From the NCBI GenBank assembly GCA_018398815.1, contig CM031614.1:48492644-48556643 (forward strand): a stretch of DNA of 64,000 bases. Direction: 5' to 3'. The notes under the pieces are model-generated. The model saw nothing but the letters and a program-made list of their open reading frames with translations. It did not search any database and was not told the origin of the DNA. Every line of letters begins with the position of its first letter. Position 1 is the first letter of the stretch. Below, piece by piece: positions 1 to 11,631 of the stretch. The translations under genes and the position numbers were made by a program. Source of the stretch: Conus ventricosus (Eukaryota > Mollusca > Gastropoda > Neogastropoda > Conidae).

Positions 1-560
1 AATGCATCAGCCGTGATGCATTTCTGGAGTGTGTGGAAAAGTGAGAGGACACAGACAACCGTCCTGATGAACTCCAACTGACGTATGGAAACCATTTTCA
101 AACAGCACCCTGTATCAGCACATAAGTTGTTTTAAAGTGCAGTTTGCTGGATGGTGTTAACTGGCTTCTGCCTGATGTTACATTTCTTCACTGTGGCCTA
201 CAGTGCCTCTGCCAGACTCTGTTAAGCGCCTTCTTGAAGTCTATGAAGAGGTGGCAGAAGTCAGGAGATGTCTTTTGCAAAGGGTATATATAGGTTAAAG
301 ATCTGTTGGATGGTACTTCTGCGTTTGCCAAATCCAGCCTGTTCTTCAGTGATAATGGTAGCTGCTTGCATTTCTAATCTATTCTAAACGATTTTGAGCA
401 TTACAGTGGGCACGTCTGATCAAGCAAGTTATAGTGCGGTAGTTAGGGCAGTGATGGAGACTTCTTTTCTTGGATATCAATCATTGTCTCTTGGAACTCT
501 TGAAAGATGGCATACAATACCAAATGCACAACTTAATGATGACATCAAGGAAAAAGAAAA
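1..560 (-). mobile_element. RTE-like non-LTR retrotransposon RT fragment, dead
   Basis: Read on the minus strand, this segment encodes reverse-transcriptase finger/palm sequence. At 301-360 it reads TIITEEQAGFGKRRSTIQQI, a signature block of RTE/CR1-type endonuclease-reverse transcriptases. Upstream, 361-480 gives further RT-like pieces with stops and frame changes, and positions 1-250 give the region leading to the next RT block in several frames. There is no intact reading frame, so it is a relic. A near-identical inverted copy of positions 1-250 begins at 29969, directly after the second gap. The clade call rests on motif resemblance only. Confidence 0.75.
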
Positions 561-664
561 TGTCACATTTATGTTCTCCTTGCTCTCACAAAAATATACA
601 GATGAGAAATTCTTTTTTCAAAATCAGCAACGTAACAGTAACTTTTAAGTGTGAACCGACTCAC

Positions 665-846
665 CTGCTCATACTGGTCCACCACATCAAACATGGCGTA
701 ACAGGGGTCTGGAATGTTGTCGGCAGCAATCCCCTGATCCTGACCGTCCACGTAGAGGTGCAGACTGCGAACAGAGTCCAGGGCCAGCCCCACACGATGG
801 TTCACACCCAGTGAGCGAAGTGCTGCTCCAAACTGAATTTTTTACC
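665..846 (-). CDS. single exon with Neuralized-type (NHR) domain sequence, NEURL4-like
   Basis: On the minus strand this stretch encodes part of an NHR-like beta-sandwich, including LHLYVDGQDQGIAADNIPDP followed by CYAMFDVVDQYEQV. Neuralized-family proteins, such as NEURL4, carry this LxLYVNG...DxG.AA..IP.PCYA pattern in repeated NHR domains that mediate protein-protein contacts. Splice signals frame it: a ttttaattttcag acceptor ends at 847 and a GTGAGT donor covers 659-664. The reading frame is open except at the acceptor edge, where a run of six A (plus-strand T) produces an in-frame stop. One A fewer would keep the frame open, so a homopolymer error or a slightly different exon edge is likely. 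No adjacent exon of the same gene was found. The family call is firm; the exact paralogue is an inference. Confidence 0.68.
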
Positions 847-1349
847 CTGAAAATTAAAAGTTAGTGAAATGCCAAGGGCTATATACAGGTGGTATAATCA
901 GTATTATCTAGTCAGACCAGACCATACTTACACTTTGTCTGACAAGAACCGACAGTTCAAATCTCATTAGACATGTCTTCTGTGTCAGTATTCACTGAGC
1001 ACTTGTCATTTTTCAAATTCGCATGAAAGCAGTTTCAGTCGGTCAAGCTATATAACAAGCATGCCGATTAAGAAAGAAGGAAAAAAAAAAAAATCTCACT
1101 GGAATGTTATTAAAACCCGGAGTTTACCCTTTTGACAGCAACTATCCCCAGTAGCTGATCTCCATATTATTGATGACATTCCTTTGCACAGAAACATATT
1201 TTCATCAGACCTTAGTAATACAAAAAAAAAAAACCCGAACCAAGTGGATAGGCACATTTCTTAAATCTGAACCAAAATAATATTTCTCTGTGCAGAAAAA
1301 TGCCATATTTCTTACAATTTCATCCAAAACAAACAGAAGTTCTATATTT

Positions 1350-1800
1350 GTGTCAAACCTACCATTTATTTCAAAGATAACGGAGATCTTCTTGAAACAT
1401 ATGCTGAGACATTTGTCAAATAACTGCCTTCTTGAAATTGATCAGTCTGCATATAGAAAAGATAACAGCGTGGACACTGCTACACCGAGAGTCATGGAAA
1501 CTGTGCTGATGAATGAAGATAAGAGATTCAATCTCCATTCTTGCTCTCCTTGACCTCAGTGCAGCCTTCAACATGCTGGATCATTCCATCCTTCTGAAAA
1601 GGTTAAAGGTCACTTTTGACATTCAGGGCAATGTTTTTGACTAGTTGTGTCATACATAATTTTTTTTTGGACGTTGTCAGTCAGTTGTCACTGATGGTTG
1701 CAAATCTGCCAAAGTCTTCTTATGTGTGGTGTTCCCAGGGCTCTGTGTCTGGACATGTGTTATTCTTATTTCTCATGAAGCACTGTGGTGGCTGTGTTGT
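1350..1800 (+). mobile_element. CR1/jockey-like non-LTR reverse transcriptase fragment
   Basis: The plus strand encodes SNLPFISKITEIFLKHMLRH, then LEIDQSAYRKDNS, then after a frame change SILALLDLSAAFNMLDHSIL, and finally CSQGSVSGHVLFLF. These match, in order, RT block 1, the QSAY(R) block, the LDLSAAFD..DH palm motif A and the PQGSVLGP block of CR1/jockey-group retrotransposons. At least two frameshifts separate them and the catalytic FADD region is absent, so the fragment is 5' and 3' truncated and dead. Confidence 0.8.
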
Positions 1801-1951
1801 GGAGGTAGCAGGTGTTGTTGTCATTGTGTATGGCTAAATGTGCTTGTGGTTTCCACGTCCACTGACTGTGTTGTTTTGAAGGAATATGTTGTCCCTTTGA
1901 GTGGTAATTTTGTCATCTCTTTTCATTTCATCTAGTGTATGACTTTGTCTA

Positions 1952-2006
<55 letters not shown>

Positions 2007-3469
2007 GAGAGAGAGAGAAGAGAGGAGAGAGAGAGTAGGACAGGAAAACAAAGCGAAACGAGACAAAAAGTGAGATTTTAGTCTTTGACTGGCCATTTCA
2101 ATGTGAAATTTGATAACTGGATAATTGTCTGCAGTTATTTTGGTGATAAACAGGGATGACTTAGAATTGCTGGCTTAAGTCAGAGGTGATGATCTCTCAA
2201 TTCCATTCACAGAATTTGTCCAAACATTGTTATCGTATCAAATGCCATTACAGTTTCAAACAAAAAAGGTGGTGTATGTGTGTGTGTGAAGTGAACTCTG
2301 GAAATCTAATTAAGGTGTTTAAATTTTCTTGGATTCAAGACACTATAATATCTATTAATTGTTGTGTCACATTTCAAATTAATTCTGAATGAAAAACCTC
2401 AAACAAAGCGGGGTGACATCGCTGATGGACCAATACCAGTCCAATGTCAATGTGGCTTGTATTTCCATCTGAAGTCAGCCTGCCTCAGCACATGTATTGA
2501 CAAGACAGCTGTTAACATATTGAGGTCCTGAACCTGGTAACCACAAGCAAGCTGTGGCTGAACTTGAAATCTGTTGTTTTCCTGTTTATACTTGAATTAT
2601 TCAAACTACAATGAAAACAAATTTCAGAACCATCTGAAGTAAAAAGTCACATTTGGACATTTTCTTTGCGTTTCCTGATAAAAGCTGTTTTACACACATG
2701 TGACACATAATGCATCGTTTCCTCACACCGGAGAGCTCATCTGCCTTTTCCACTGCCTTTCTTCAAAAAACATATTTTCTAAATGGTCAAACTAAAAATG
2801 GAAACAATCTGAAAATTAGAAGCTCTTTGTATGAGTGTTAGTCTCTATGCTAAAGTGGGGGAGAGGGGGGGAGGGGGAGGGGGGAGAGAGGAGAGAGAGA
2901 GAGAGAGAATGAGAGCGAAAGGGAGTTGTGCTTGTGTGTGTGTGTGTGTGTGTGCGTGTGTGTGTGTGCGTGGTGTGTGTGTGTAAGAGTGTGTGTGTGC
3001 ATATGTATGTGTGTGCATGTGCATGTGTGTGTGCATGTGCATTATTTTTTTCCCTGTTGTACTGTGTATATTCATCATCATTGTATGTCAGAACTGTAAA
3101 CAGAGTGTTTGAATCACTAAAAGTGCTGCACTCGCTCAGTCATTCTGTACCTTTTTCAAATCAACTAGTCTGTTTCATTTCAATGTTATTTACATTCACA
3201 TATCTATCATCCCATACCAGAATGCGGCCAGAAGCATGTGTATATGTAGGGTAGATCCAGGCCAGCAATGACGACGAAAATCCTCCAGACCATGTGGGCA
3301 AAGCTACGTCCGCAGGGGAACTGCCTCCCACACCAACAAACAGACTGTTGTGATTACTTTAACAGGACGTCCTTTATCCAGTTTGTCGATCTGTATCTGC
3401 ATGGACACAGAGTAAATGCATTCAAGCAGGCATGTAATATACTGATAATCAACACCCACAGGCACACAG

Positions 3470-3470
<1 letters not shown>
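1801..3470. repeat. non-coding stretch with (GA)n and (GT)n microsatellites
   Basis: No convincing exon is visible. A (GA)n tract runs from about 1955 to 2035, a G-rich/(GA)n tract from 2858 to 2910, and an imperfect (GT)n/(GTGC)n tract from 2930 to 3045. The remaining sequence is AT-rich. The short open frames across the microsatellites are simple-repeat artefacts. Confidence 0.9.
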
Positions 3471-3472
<2 letters not shown>

Positions 3473-3526
<54 letters not shown>

Positions 3527-3608
3527 TACATAGTGGACAAGAAGTAAAATGTTATCTGTCCTTTACCCTCTAAAAAAAAAAAAAGCCCTACCCCCACCAC
3601 CACCTCTC

Positions 3609-3666
<58 letters not shown>
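3473..3666. repeat. two (CA)n microsatellites
   Basis: Uninterrupted CA dinucleotides run from about 3473 to 3523 and from 3612 to 3666. Between them lie about 80 bp of unique sequence containing an A-run. Confidence 0.97.
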
Positions 3667-3668
<2 letters not shown>

Positions 3669-3675
3669 AAACAGA

Positions 3676-4739
3676 GATTTCACACATTTTAACTCATCAA
3701 ATACACCTTTTTTTTCTGAGTGCAAACTAAGAGCATATAACTATCAGCTTGATCTTCATTCTTATCCTGAGAAATGTACGGCCAGAATTATCTTTTTTTA
3801 ACAAAATTTCCAAAATATGCTTAAAAAAATTATCATTATTATTAAGAACATTTAGTGTATGCCTAATCAACTGAATACCCCAAACATTTACAATAAAACA
3901 ATTGCAATCAAACTACAAACTGAATTAAACAAGAATCAGATGCAATATATACAAAAGTGCAATCAGCTATCAAATGCTCACCGCACATCTGAGCCTACCA
4001 CCATCTGTCTATCCATACTCTCCCAGTCCCATCTCCATCTATCCTCCACCTCTAAAACATAAGAAAATCACCATTAATGAATGAGCACAAGCATTCAAAT
4101 AACTATAACTCTCCCAAAACAGCACCTGCACATATTTTGTACGAGAAAAGAAACTTTCCAAGTCTGATGTGAAAGACAGCAGAAGTCAGAGGACTTGAGT
4201 TGATGCAGGAGATCATTCCACATGACATGGGCTTGACCAGCAAATGAATGCTGACTCAAAGTTCTGGTTTGAACAGTGGGAATTTGGAAAAGCCAAGTAT
4301 CAGAAAAAAAAACAGAGTTTACATTACACCTTTTATTATTTACAGGATATCAGGTGCAACAGATCAGGCAAATATTGAGGTGAGGAGGATTCAGAAGATC
4401 TACATCACGGAGATACAATTTTGCAAGATACCTGGCTAAACAGGAAGAATGCACTGAAATGAGAATGCAATGATGGGCTAGTACAGTCAAATGTATGAGT
4501 GAGAGATGTGACAGGCAGCGTGAGTTGCAACCTTCTGAAATTCACTGATGAAACAACTTCAGAAGCCAGACAAATGAGCGTTTATAATCTGGACAAGAAA
4601 GTACAAATGCGCAGACAAGGCTTTTGGTGGTGTCCCGAGACAGATGATCACAGATGGAAGCAAACACAAGTAAACAAAATCAAACAACATTAGCAACATG
4701 GCACTGACCCTGTTCTGCAGAGATTATTCCCTAAAAGAA
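3676..4739 (+). repeat. unclassified interspersed repeat of about 1.1 kb, left copy, cut by gap
   Basis: This block is the reverse complement of 8865-9999. Shared landmarks include a stretch ending in actcatcaaata near 3690, the conserved reading around 4576-4615 (NLDKKVQMRR) and the TTATTTACAGGATATCAGGT-like segment near 4337. No transposase or RT motif is visible in any frame. The copy ends at the N run, so its right edge is unknown. It could be a non-autonomous transposon or the 3' end of a larger element. Confidence 0.8.
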
Positions 4740-5739
4740 NNNNNNNNNNNNNNNNNNNNNNNNNNNNNNNNNNNNNNNNNNNNNNNNNNNNNNNNNNNNN
4801 NNNNNNNNNNNNNNNNNNNNNNNNNNNNNNNNNNNNNNNNNNNNNNNNNNNNNNNNNNNNNNNNNNNNNNNNNNNNNNNNNNNNNNNNNNNNNNNNNNNN
4901 NNNNNNNNNNNNNNNNNNNNNNNNNNNNNNNNNNNNNNNNNNNNNNNNNNNNNNNNNNNNNNNNNNNNNNNNNNNNNNNNNNNNNNNNNNNNNNNNNNNN
5001 NNNNNNNNNNNNNNNNNNNNNNNNNNNNNNNNNNNNNNNNNNNNNNNNNNNNNNNNNNNNNNNNNNNNNNNNNNNNNNNNNNNNNNNNNNNNNNNNNNNN
5101 NNNNNNNNNNNNNNNNNNNNNNNNNNNNNNNNNNNNNNNNNNNNNNNNNNNNNNNNNNNNNNNNNNNNNNNNNNNNNNNNNNNNNNNNNNNNNNNNNNNN
5201 NNNNNNNNNNNNNNNNNNNNNNNNNNNNNNNNNNNNNNNNNNNNNNNNNNNNNNNNNNNNNNNNNNNNNNNNNNNNNNNNNNNNNNNNNNNNNNNNNNNN
5301 NNNNNNNNNNNNNNNNNNNNNNNNNNNNNNNNNNNNNNNNNNNNNNNNNNNNNNNNNNNNNNNNNNNNNNNNNNNNNNNNNNNNNNNNNNNNNNNNNNNN
5401 NNNNNNNNNNNNNNNNNNNNNNNNNNNNNNNNNNNNNNNNNNNNNNNNNNNNNNNNNNNNNNNNNNNNNNNNNNNNNNNNNNNNNNNNNNNNNNNNNNNN
5501 NNNNNNNNNNNNNNNNNNNNNNNNNNNNNNNNNNNNNNNNNNNNNNNNNNNNNNNNNNNNNNNNNNNNNNNNNNNNNNNNNNNNNNNNNNNNNNNNNNNN
5601 NNNNNNNNNNNNNNNNNNNNNNNNNNNNNNNNNNNNNNNNNNNNNNNNNNNNNNNNNNNNNNNNNNNNNNNNNNNNNNNNNNNNNNNNNNNNNNNNNNNN
5701 NNNNNNNNNNNNNNNNNNNNNNNNNNNNNNNNNNNNNNN
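4740..5739. other. assembly gap, 1000 N
   Basis: Exactly 1000 N bases. The round number marks a scaffolding gap of unknown true length. Confidence 1.
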
Positions 5740-7140
5740 CCCCCCGGCCTTTGATGTTAATTGGGGAATAGCCAGTCACCCCCCAGACTCCCTATTGCTC
5801 TTGGTCCCTGAAGTTGGACTTCCTGCTTGGGGATTGCTTGGTCTTCACCCCTGTTACTGGGAAAGTGGGTCCAATTTCCAGGATCCCAAAGCTTCGGCAG
5901 AACAGGTTTTGCACCTTATCTCCGGGGCACTGATCTGCCTTTCAGGGTCACTGACTGGTTTTCAGGGTCACTGATCTGCCTTTCAGGGTCACGGTCTGCC
6001 TTTCAGGGGCACTGATCTACCTTATTTCAGGGCACTAATCAAACCTTTCGGGAGCACTGATCTGCCTTTCAGGAGCACTGATCTGCCTTATTTCAGGGAC
6101 ACTGATCTACCTTTTGGGGAGCTGATCTGCCTTATTTCAGGGGCACTGATCTCCCTTTTCAGGGGCACTGATCTGCCTTTCGGGGGCCTGATATGCCTTA
6201 TTTCAGGGGCGCTGATCTGTCTTTCGGGCATGGTCTGCCTCCATCGTGACCCATTGACCCCTTGGAGGCTAAAACACTTTGGGGCCTATCATGCCTTCAT
6301 TCCCCTAATGCGCCCCCAAGGCTGCCCCCCCCCCCCCCCCCCAAGTCCGGGGCCCTCACCTGGACTCACTCAGAGATCCTTCTGCTATTGTTTGCTCAAG
6401 AGTTTTTTGTTATCTCCAGTCTTTCAGGAGGATGCAATTTCCATGGCCCCTTTCTGTGGCTCCAGAATCAGAGGCGTCTTTATCTGTCATTTCACTCCTG
6501 AGTCATTGGTGCATTCACATGATAAATCTTTCCCACTCCTCAGGGCTCCTCTCTGCTGGGCTCCCTCTGTGTTTTTAAAGGGTCCTTTCACTGAATGCAG
6601 AGACCCTTGGAGCTGGTCTCCCAACCTGGCAGTGCCTTTTGGGAGATGCCAGAAACAGCCATCAGGGTACCCCTATTTCTGCTTTGACAGGGAAGGAGCC
6701 TTTCTTGGTACTAAGCACTCTTAAGGTCAGGCTCCTTTTTTCCCTTTTCTGCACTCTTCACAGGGTGGTGCTTGGTCTCTCTTTATAGAGAACAATACAA
6801 CGTTCAGAGAGGTGGCCCCTGCCTGGGTGACTGCTTTCTCATCCCCAAAGGTTATGTGTGTGGGGTTTTACTAATGTTTTAGGCTTTTTTTGGCCACCTT
6901 TCTTTCAAGGCTGTGGTCAAGTTGGACTGCCTTGCCAGGTGCTCTGTTCCATCATAATGCTGTTTCTTGGGGTCCGAAAGGATTCATGTGTGTCTATTTA
7001 AATTTTGTGTTTAAACATTTGTCAAAACCTTACAAACTGAGTGATTATCTCAGTCTCCAAAAAGACCTTCAAGAAAACTCCTGATTCCAGCAGAATGAGA
7101 ACAAGTGATTCTTTAAAACTGAAATAGAGACTAATCATTT
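5740..7140. repeat. non-coding block with a 23-26-bp minisatellite
   Basis: From about 5920 to 6235 the phrase 'ggggcactgatctgcctttc' recurs at least ten times in variants of 20-30 bp, several including 'cttatttcag'. The flanks are GC-richer than their surroundings. Longer open frames at 6230-6724 have no family resemblance and overlap a 14-C homopolymer, so I do not call a gene. Confidence 0.85.
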
Positions 7141-7148
7141 CTCTTTTC

Positions 7149-7279
7149 TTGTGTGTGTGTGTGTGTGTGTTTTGTGTGTGTGTGTGTGGGGTGTGTGTGG
7201 TGTGTGGGTGTGTAGGTTTCCGACTTGTTTGAAATTAAACTGAACCTTTGAAACTGAAGCAAAGGACTGATTCTCTCTC

Positions 7280-7358
<79 letters not shown>

Positions 7359-7390
7359 CCCTCTCTCTCTCTCTCTCTCTCTGTCCCCCC
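7149..7390. repeat. (GT)n and (CT)n microsatellites
   Basis: An interrupted GT tract runs from 7149 to 7214, then a long CT tract from about 7272 to 7383. The open frames across them encode only Ser-Leu or Arg-Glu repeats. Confidence 0.97.
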
Positions 7391-8864
7391 CCTTTTTTCC
7401 CCTTTTTTTGTTTCTTCATTTCTTTTGTTGTTGTGTAGGTTTCTGACATTCTTGAATCATCCTTTATTATTGTTTACAATTTCCAAGTGCTGCCTCTTTC
7501 ATATGACAGAAACTTCTGTCAGGCATTAGTAAGAGACAGCATAGTCTACAGTAAATATCAATGTACTCTCAGACAGGAGACTTGTCTTGAGTGCAGAGTG
7601 ATACGTTGAAAATCAAAAGCCATCATTGAAAACACCCCCTTTTTTACCAGAAAAGGATTCTGTCTACAGGTTAATTTACGTAAACTTGCTTATCAAAAAT
7701 CTTGTTTTTCTGCAACATTTGTGATACAAATGTCAAGATAAGTGTGAATAAATCTGTAAGGAAATAAGCATTTCAGATGTGGCCAAATTTTCAGGAAATG
7801 TTATTTCATAAGTGATTTAAAGGTTATATATTCTGTGAGCAAAACAATGATTTCCCCAAATTATAAGGAGAGTATTCCCTGATAATCATTATCATGTGAC
7901 AAACATCATTTGTGCACCTGAGGATATTGTTCTTTATTGTTTTCCGTTACCTGATTTGCATGCATGTTTTCTGTTTGACAGGGGGGCTTTGCTTTTCATG
8001 ACAACCAGGGAGCCGCTGTAATTTTGACAACAACAACCGCACAGCACCAAATCACAGCATCCTGACGATGCATTGAATGGCATTGTGTTCTCACGTGACC
8101 CACTGGACATCAATACACTGTATGAGGAAAATCACTTGACATATCTAAGTTCTTAACCATGGTCTCTTCATTGATCACTATGCATGATTATCGTTATACA
8201 GTAATTTGAGATGGAGTGTTAAGGTGCCACAGGACAAAGAAATCAGGTTGAAGTTCTAATATCAAATAAAAGTATCCTAGCTTCCCTCTCACGTGTGTAT
8301 CCTTACACGTGCCCGTAATGCATACATGTGCTTAAAGAAGAACCACCCAAAATTGAGCTGAGCTAAAATTTAATTACTGTTACTTGATAGCTAAATGACT
8401 AAAAAAAATAAGTTACAGAACTTTTAACTACTTTGTTCTATTTCTTTGCTGTGCCGAACAGTAACCTCATTTTTTCTCGCTCTTCGATTCCCCCTCCATC
8501 ATCCCCATTTAAACCAGCAAAACTAACTTGTGCTAAATAGTATTTGCAAACATATTGCAGCAAGTGTGCATGTTATGAGCTTACTTCGAAACTTTTAGTT
8601 ATTCAAATATGTATGCCCTAATGCACCTTAAAATGCTTGACTAATGCAGCTTAAGCTACAAACGTCAGTCGTTAAGGTTGAGTCAACGGTCCAAAGTTAC
8701 CTCTTCAAATTGCAAACCAAGTAAATCTCATGTAACAAAAGGGGGGTTCCTATTTTTTCATCAGATACCATTAAAGACAAAGGTGAATCAAGCCCCTGCC
8801 CTCCCGTCAGATTTTTTTGTTTAACTGCTTCCAGTTTTGCTGTTCAAGTAAGTTTGAAATGTTA
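7391..8864. other. AT-rich non-coding sequence, no gene seen
   Basis: No reading frame longer than chance, no RT or transposase motif and no clear splice-bounded exon. It lies between microsatellites and the right copy of the inverted repeat. Confidence 0.7.
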
Positions 8865-9999
8865 GCCTTCCCCCCCCTCCCCCTCAACATTTATTCTGTA
8901 CACTTTCAGTTTTGCAGTAGATTGAGTGCAATCAATGTGCCTTCCTTTTTTTATGAAAACTCTACAGTATAGAGTCAGTGCCAAATTTTCTACTGTTGTT
9001 TGATTTTGTTTAAACGTGTTGCTTCCATCTGTGATCACTTTCTTTTTGGGGTACCACCAAAAACCATGTCTGCGCATTTGTACTTTCTTGTCCAGATTAT
9101 AAAACACTCATTTGTCTGGCTTCTGAAGTTGCTTCATCAGTGAATTTCAGAAGGTCCCAAATCAAGCTGCCTGTCACATCTCTCACTCATTTATTTGACG
9201 GTACTAGCCCATCATTGCATTCTCTTTCATTGCATTTCTTTCCGGTTTAGCCAGGTATCTTGCAAAAAGTATCTCCTGCTGCAGATCTTTTGAATCCCCT
9301 CACCCAATATTTGCTTGATGTTGCACCTGATTTCCTGTAAATAATAAAAAGTGTAATGGAGGCTCTGCTCTTTTTCTGACACTTGGCTTTTCCAAATTTA
9401 AAACTGTTCAAACCAAAACTTTTTGAGTCAGCATTCATTTGCTTGGTCAAGCCCATGTCATGTGAATGATCTTCTGCATCAATCAAGTCCTCTGACTTCT
9501 GCCCTCTTTCACATCAGACTTGGAAAGTTTCTTTTCTCATACAAAATTGTGCAGGTGCTGCTTTGGGAGGTTTTAGTTATTTGAATGCTTGTGCACAAAT
9601 TTATTAATGGTGATTTTTTTATGTTTTAGAGGTGGGGGGAGTGGGAATGGGATGGGAGTGGGAGTGGGATGTTATGGACAGATAGATGGGGGGTTTGCCG
9701 AGATTGCGGTGAGCATTTGATAGCCGACTGGGACTTTTGTATATATTGCAGCTAGTTTTTGTTTAATTCAGTTTGTAGTTTGATTGTAATTTTTTTATTG
9801 TAAATGTCTGGGGGATTCAGTTGATTAGGCATACATTAAATTTCTTAATAATAATGATAAATTTTTTTAAAGCATATTTTTGGGAAATTTTGTTTAAAAA
9901 GGTCATTTTGGCCCTACATTTTTTCATGGATAAGAAATTAAGCTGATAGTTTAAAAACGCTCTTTGTTTGCACTCAGCAAAAAAATGTATTTGATGAGT
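8865..9999 (-). repeat. unclassified interspersed repeat of about 1.1 kb, right copy (inverted relative to 3676-4739)
   Basis: The reverse complement of this block follows 3676-4739 through its whole length with scattered substitutions and small indels. At its right edge the shared sequence 'tttgatgagt' ends abruptly at 9999, and new sequence starting AGAGAACAGG begins at 10000. The left copy continues with unrelated bases at the matching point. This places the Polinton insertion breakpoint at 9999/10000 and shows that the Polinton landed in a copy of this repeat. Confidence 0.82.
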
Positions 10000-10088
10000 A
10001 GAGAACAGGAAAACACCGATTCTAACACCCTAGCCCTCACCTAGGTTCGGGGCTAGGGCGACCTAGAATCGGTGTTTTCCTGTTCTCT
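10000..10088. repeat. perfect 25-bp inverted repeat (hairpin) at the Polinton left terminus
   Basis: The arm at 10000-10024 is exactly repeated in reverse complement at 10064-10088, around a 39-bp spacer. The spacer itself holds a weaker nested palindrome (ccctagcc ... ggctaggg). The arm starts AGAGAACAGG; Polinton terminal repeats normally begin with AG. It may be the terminal inverted repeat folded back on itself, or a separate small palindromic insertion exactly at the boundary. Confidence 0.85.
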
Positions 10089-10126
10089 GACAAGTAAGAC
10101 TTCAATAACCAAAAAATAACGATTAT

Positions 10127-10786
10127 CTACAAACAAACATACTGTGCAGGATTATCCGTTTTTAATACTAATTTACTAAACTTTTCAGATTTTAGTTTTT
10201 GCTTAATCCTGTGTTTTTCCTGGTCATTTTCAATAACATCATTTTCACGCATACATTCATCAAATGCGTCTCTGTCTTTCATGTGAAATAAAACTACAGT
10301 CTTTAACTGTTCTCTAAAGTCTTTTAAAACTGAGTTATATTTTTGGCATAAAAATCCACACACTTATCCCAGCATGCCTTCCACTGAAAGCTAGTTTCGA
10401 CAAAGTGTTTCTCTTTTTAACTATGTCTCTTTCTGCTGAACAGTCATCTATAATAAATAGTGTCTGCGTTCCTTCAAACAGTTTATAAAACTGTTCTAAA
10501 CACTCACTCAGTTTATTGCTAGGATTAACTAAATTATATTTCATCATCTGTCCATATAAACCTTCTATCGTGATATGCTTTGTTCCATTTAAGTGTTGGG
10601 CAGAAAATCACAATATGATCAAAAATTATAACGATAAACTGTTTGTAACAGGTCGAGGATAAATATTGTTTTTCCACAACCAGTTTGTCCACAAATTAAT
10701 GAACAATGAGGGTTTTTGTCAAAAAGTTTAACTGCTCCATAGTTTTATAACAGAACTTAATCTAATCCAGTTATTATGTTTATCAT
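10127..10786 (-). pseudogene. Polinton A32/FtsK-HerA-type packaging ATPase, frameshifted
   Basis: In viruses and Polintons with double-jelly-roll capsids this ATPase drives genome packaging. On the minus strand a Walker A motif, CGQTGCGKT, lies near 10690-10660 and a Walker B motif, LFIIDDCSA, near 10465-10430. The C-terminal part reads to a stop near 10127. The gene is split among three frames: one holds Walker A, one Walker B, and one the tail (EKFSKLVLKTDNPAQYVCL). At about 215 residues in total it matches the compact size of Polinton ATPases. The start at 10786 (MINIITG) is the nearest ATG in a plausible frame. It lies downstream of the uncharacterised gene at 10883-11615 on the same strand. 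Confidence 0.82.
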
Positions 10787-10882
10787 ACTTTCTGTTAAAA
10801 CCTGTTCGTATAATAATACCCTATGAGGCCTAAATGTGTAAGATTAATCCAATTCAGTTCTGTAAGATTGTTTCTATTTAAG

Positions 10883-11615
10883 TCAACTTTTAATTTTGTT
10901 GCTTGTTGTTATGACCTTAATATCCTCGCCATTGTGAAGAACGACGATGGTAACTTTAAGACTTTTTAACGTCTAAGTTTTGCCAGCTAATATTAATTCC
11001 TTTTATAAGGTCGTCACTAACGCCCACAACCCCGCCCTCTCCACATCTTTAAAGACAGAAATTTCAAATATCATTGTGAACGTGTCTCCTAATTTTCTGC
11101 TTGGAAAGAACTGTAATTTGTAGAAGGGCTTTCTTTAAACCGTTTCTTTTCTGTGGAGGATGTACTGTTTTTTTCATACGGTGATATTTCAATCTCTTTC
11201 CGACTATTGTCGCCCGGCATAAGACTTATATGTAAAGGGCCAGAGTTGAATGCTTTTCTGAAAACTTTTTTGACGGCTAAAAAATGTAAATGGGCTTATG
11301 AATTCAAATTTTATGTCCCATTCTAAATATGGTTCTAAGTGCCATTTGAGGTCAGGTTTTCGAACTATTTTATATTCATACTGGCCAACATTATTTGCTT
11401 CTAGATTGCGCAGCTGTTCTAGTTTAGGAAACTTTTTGTTATCGCCAACCTCTTTGCGTTTATAACCCACCATCTTTAGTGTACTCAAAACCATACAAAG
11501 CGCCTATCTCACCGTTCTGTTCAAAGTCTGCAACGTCTGCAAGGTCTTTTAATTCTAAAGTTATACACCTCACAGGCGCTAATGTAACTCCGGATTCTTC
11601 TGGCCCACGCGACAT
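10883..11615 (-). pseudogene. uncharacterised Polinton gene, frameshifted
   Basis: I do not recognise the family. The gene starts with ATG at 11615 (MSRGPEESGVTLAPVRC), runs to GFEYTKDGG, shifts frame, and continues as RKEVGDNKKFPKLEQLRN through EWDIKFEFISPF. A further shift leads to HISLMPGDNSRKEIEISPYE. It ends at a stop near 10883. It follows the minor capsid gene after only about 16 bp and precedes the ATPase on the same strand, so it sits within the virion-gene block. No membrane segment, zinc ligand or nucleotide-binding motif is visible. At least three 1-nt frame changes are needed to read it through. Confidence 0.55.
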
Positions 11616-11631
11616 TTTTTAGTACAACTTA

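Noticed and set aside
4698..5779. Very long open frames over N runs (also at 28892-30045)
   Set aside because: They consist of unknown residues across the 1000-N gaps.
6230..6724. 164-codon open frame
   Set aside because: No family resemblance; crosses a C homopolymer and minisatellite-like sequence.
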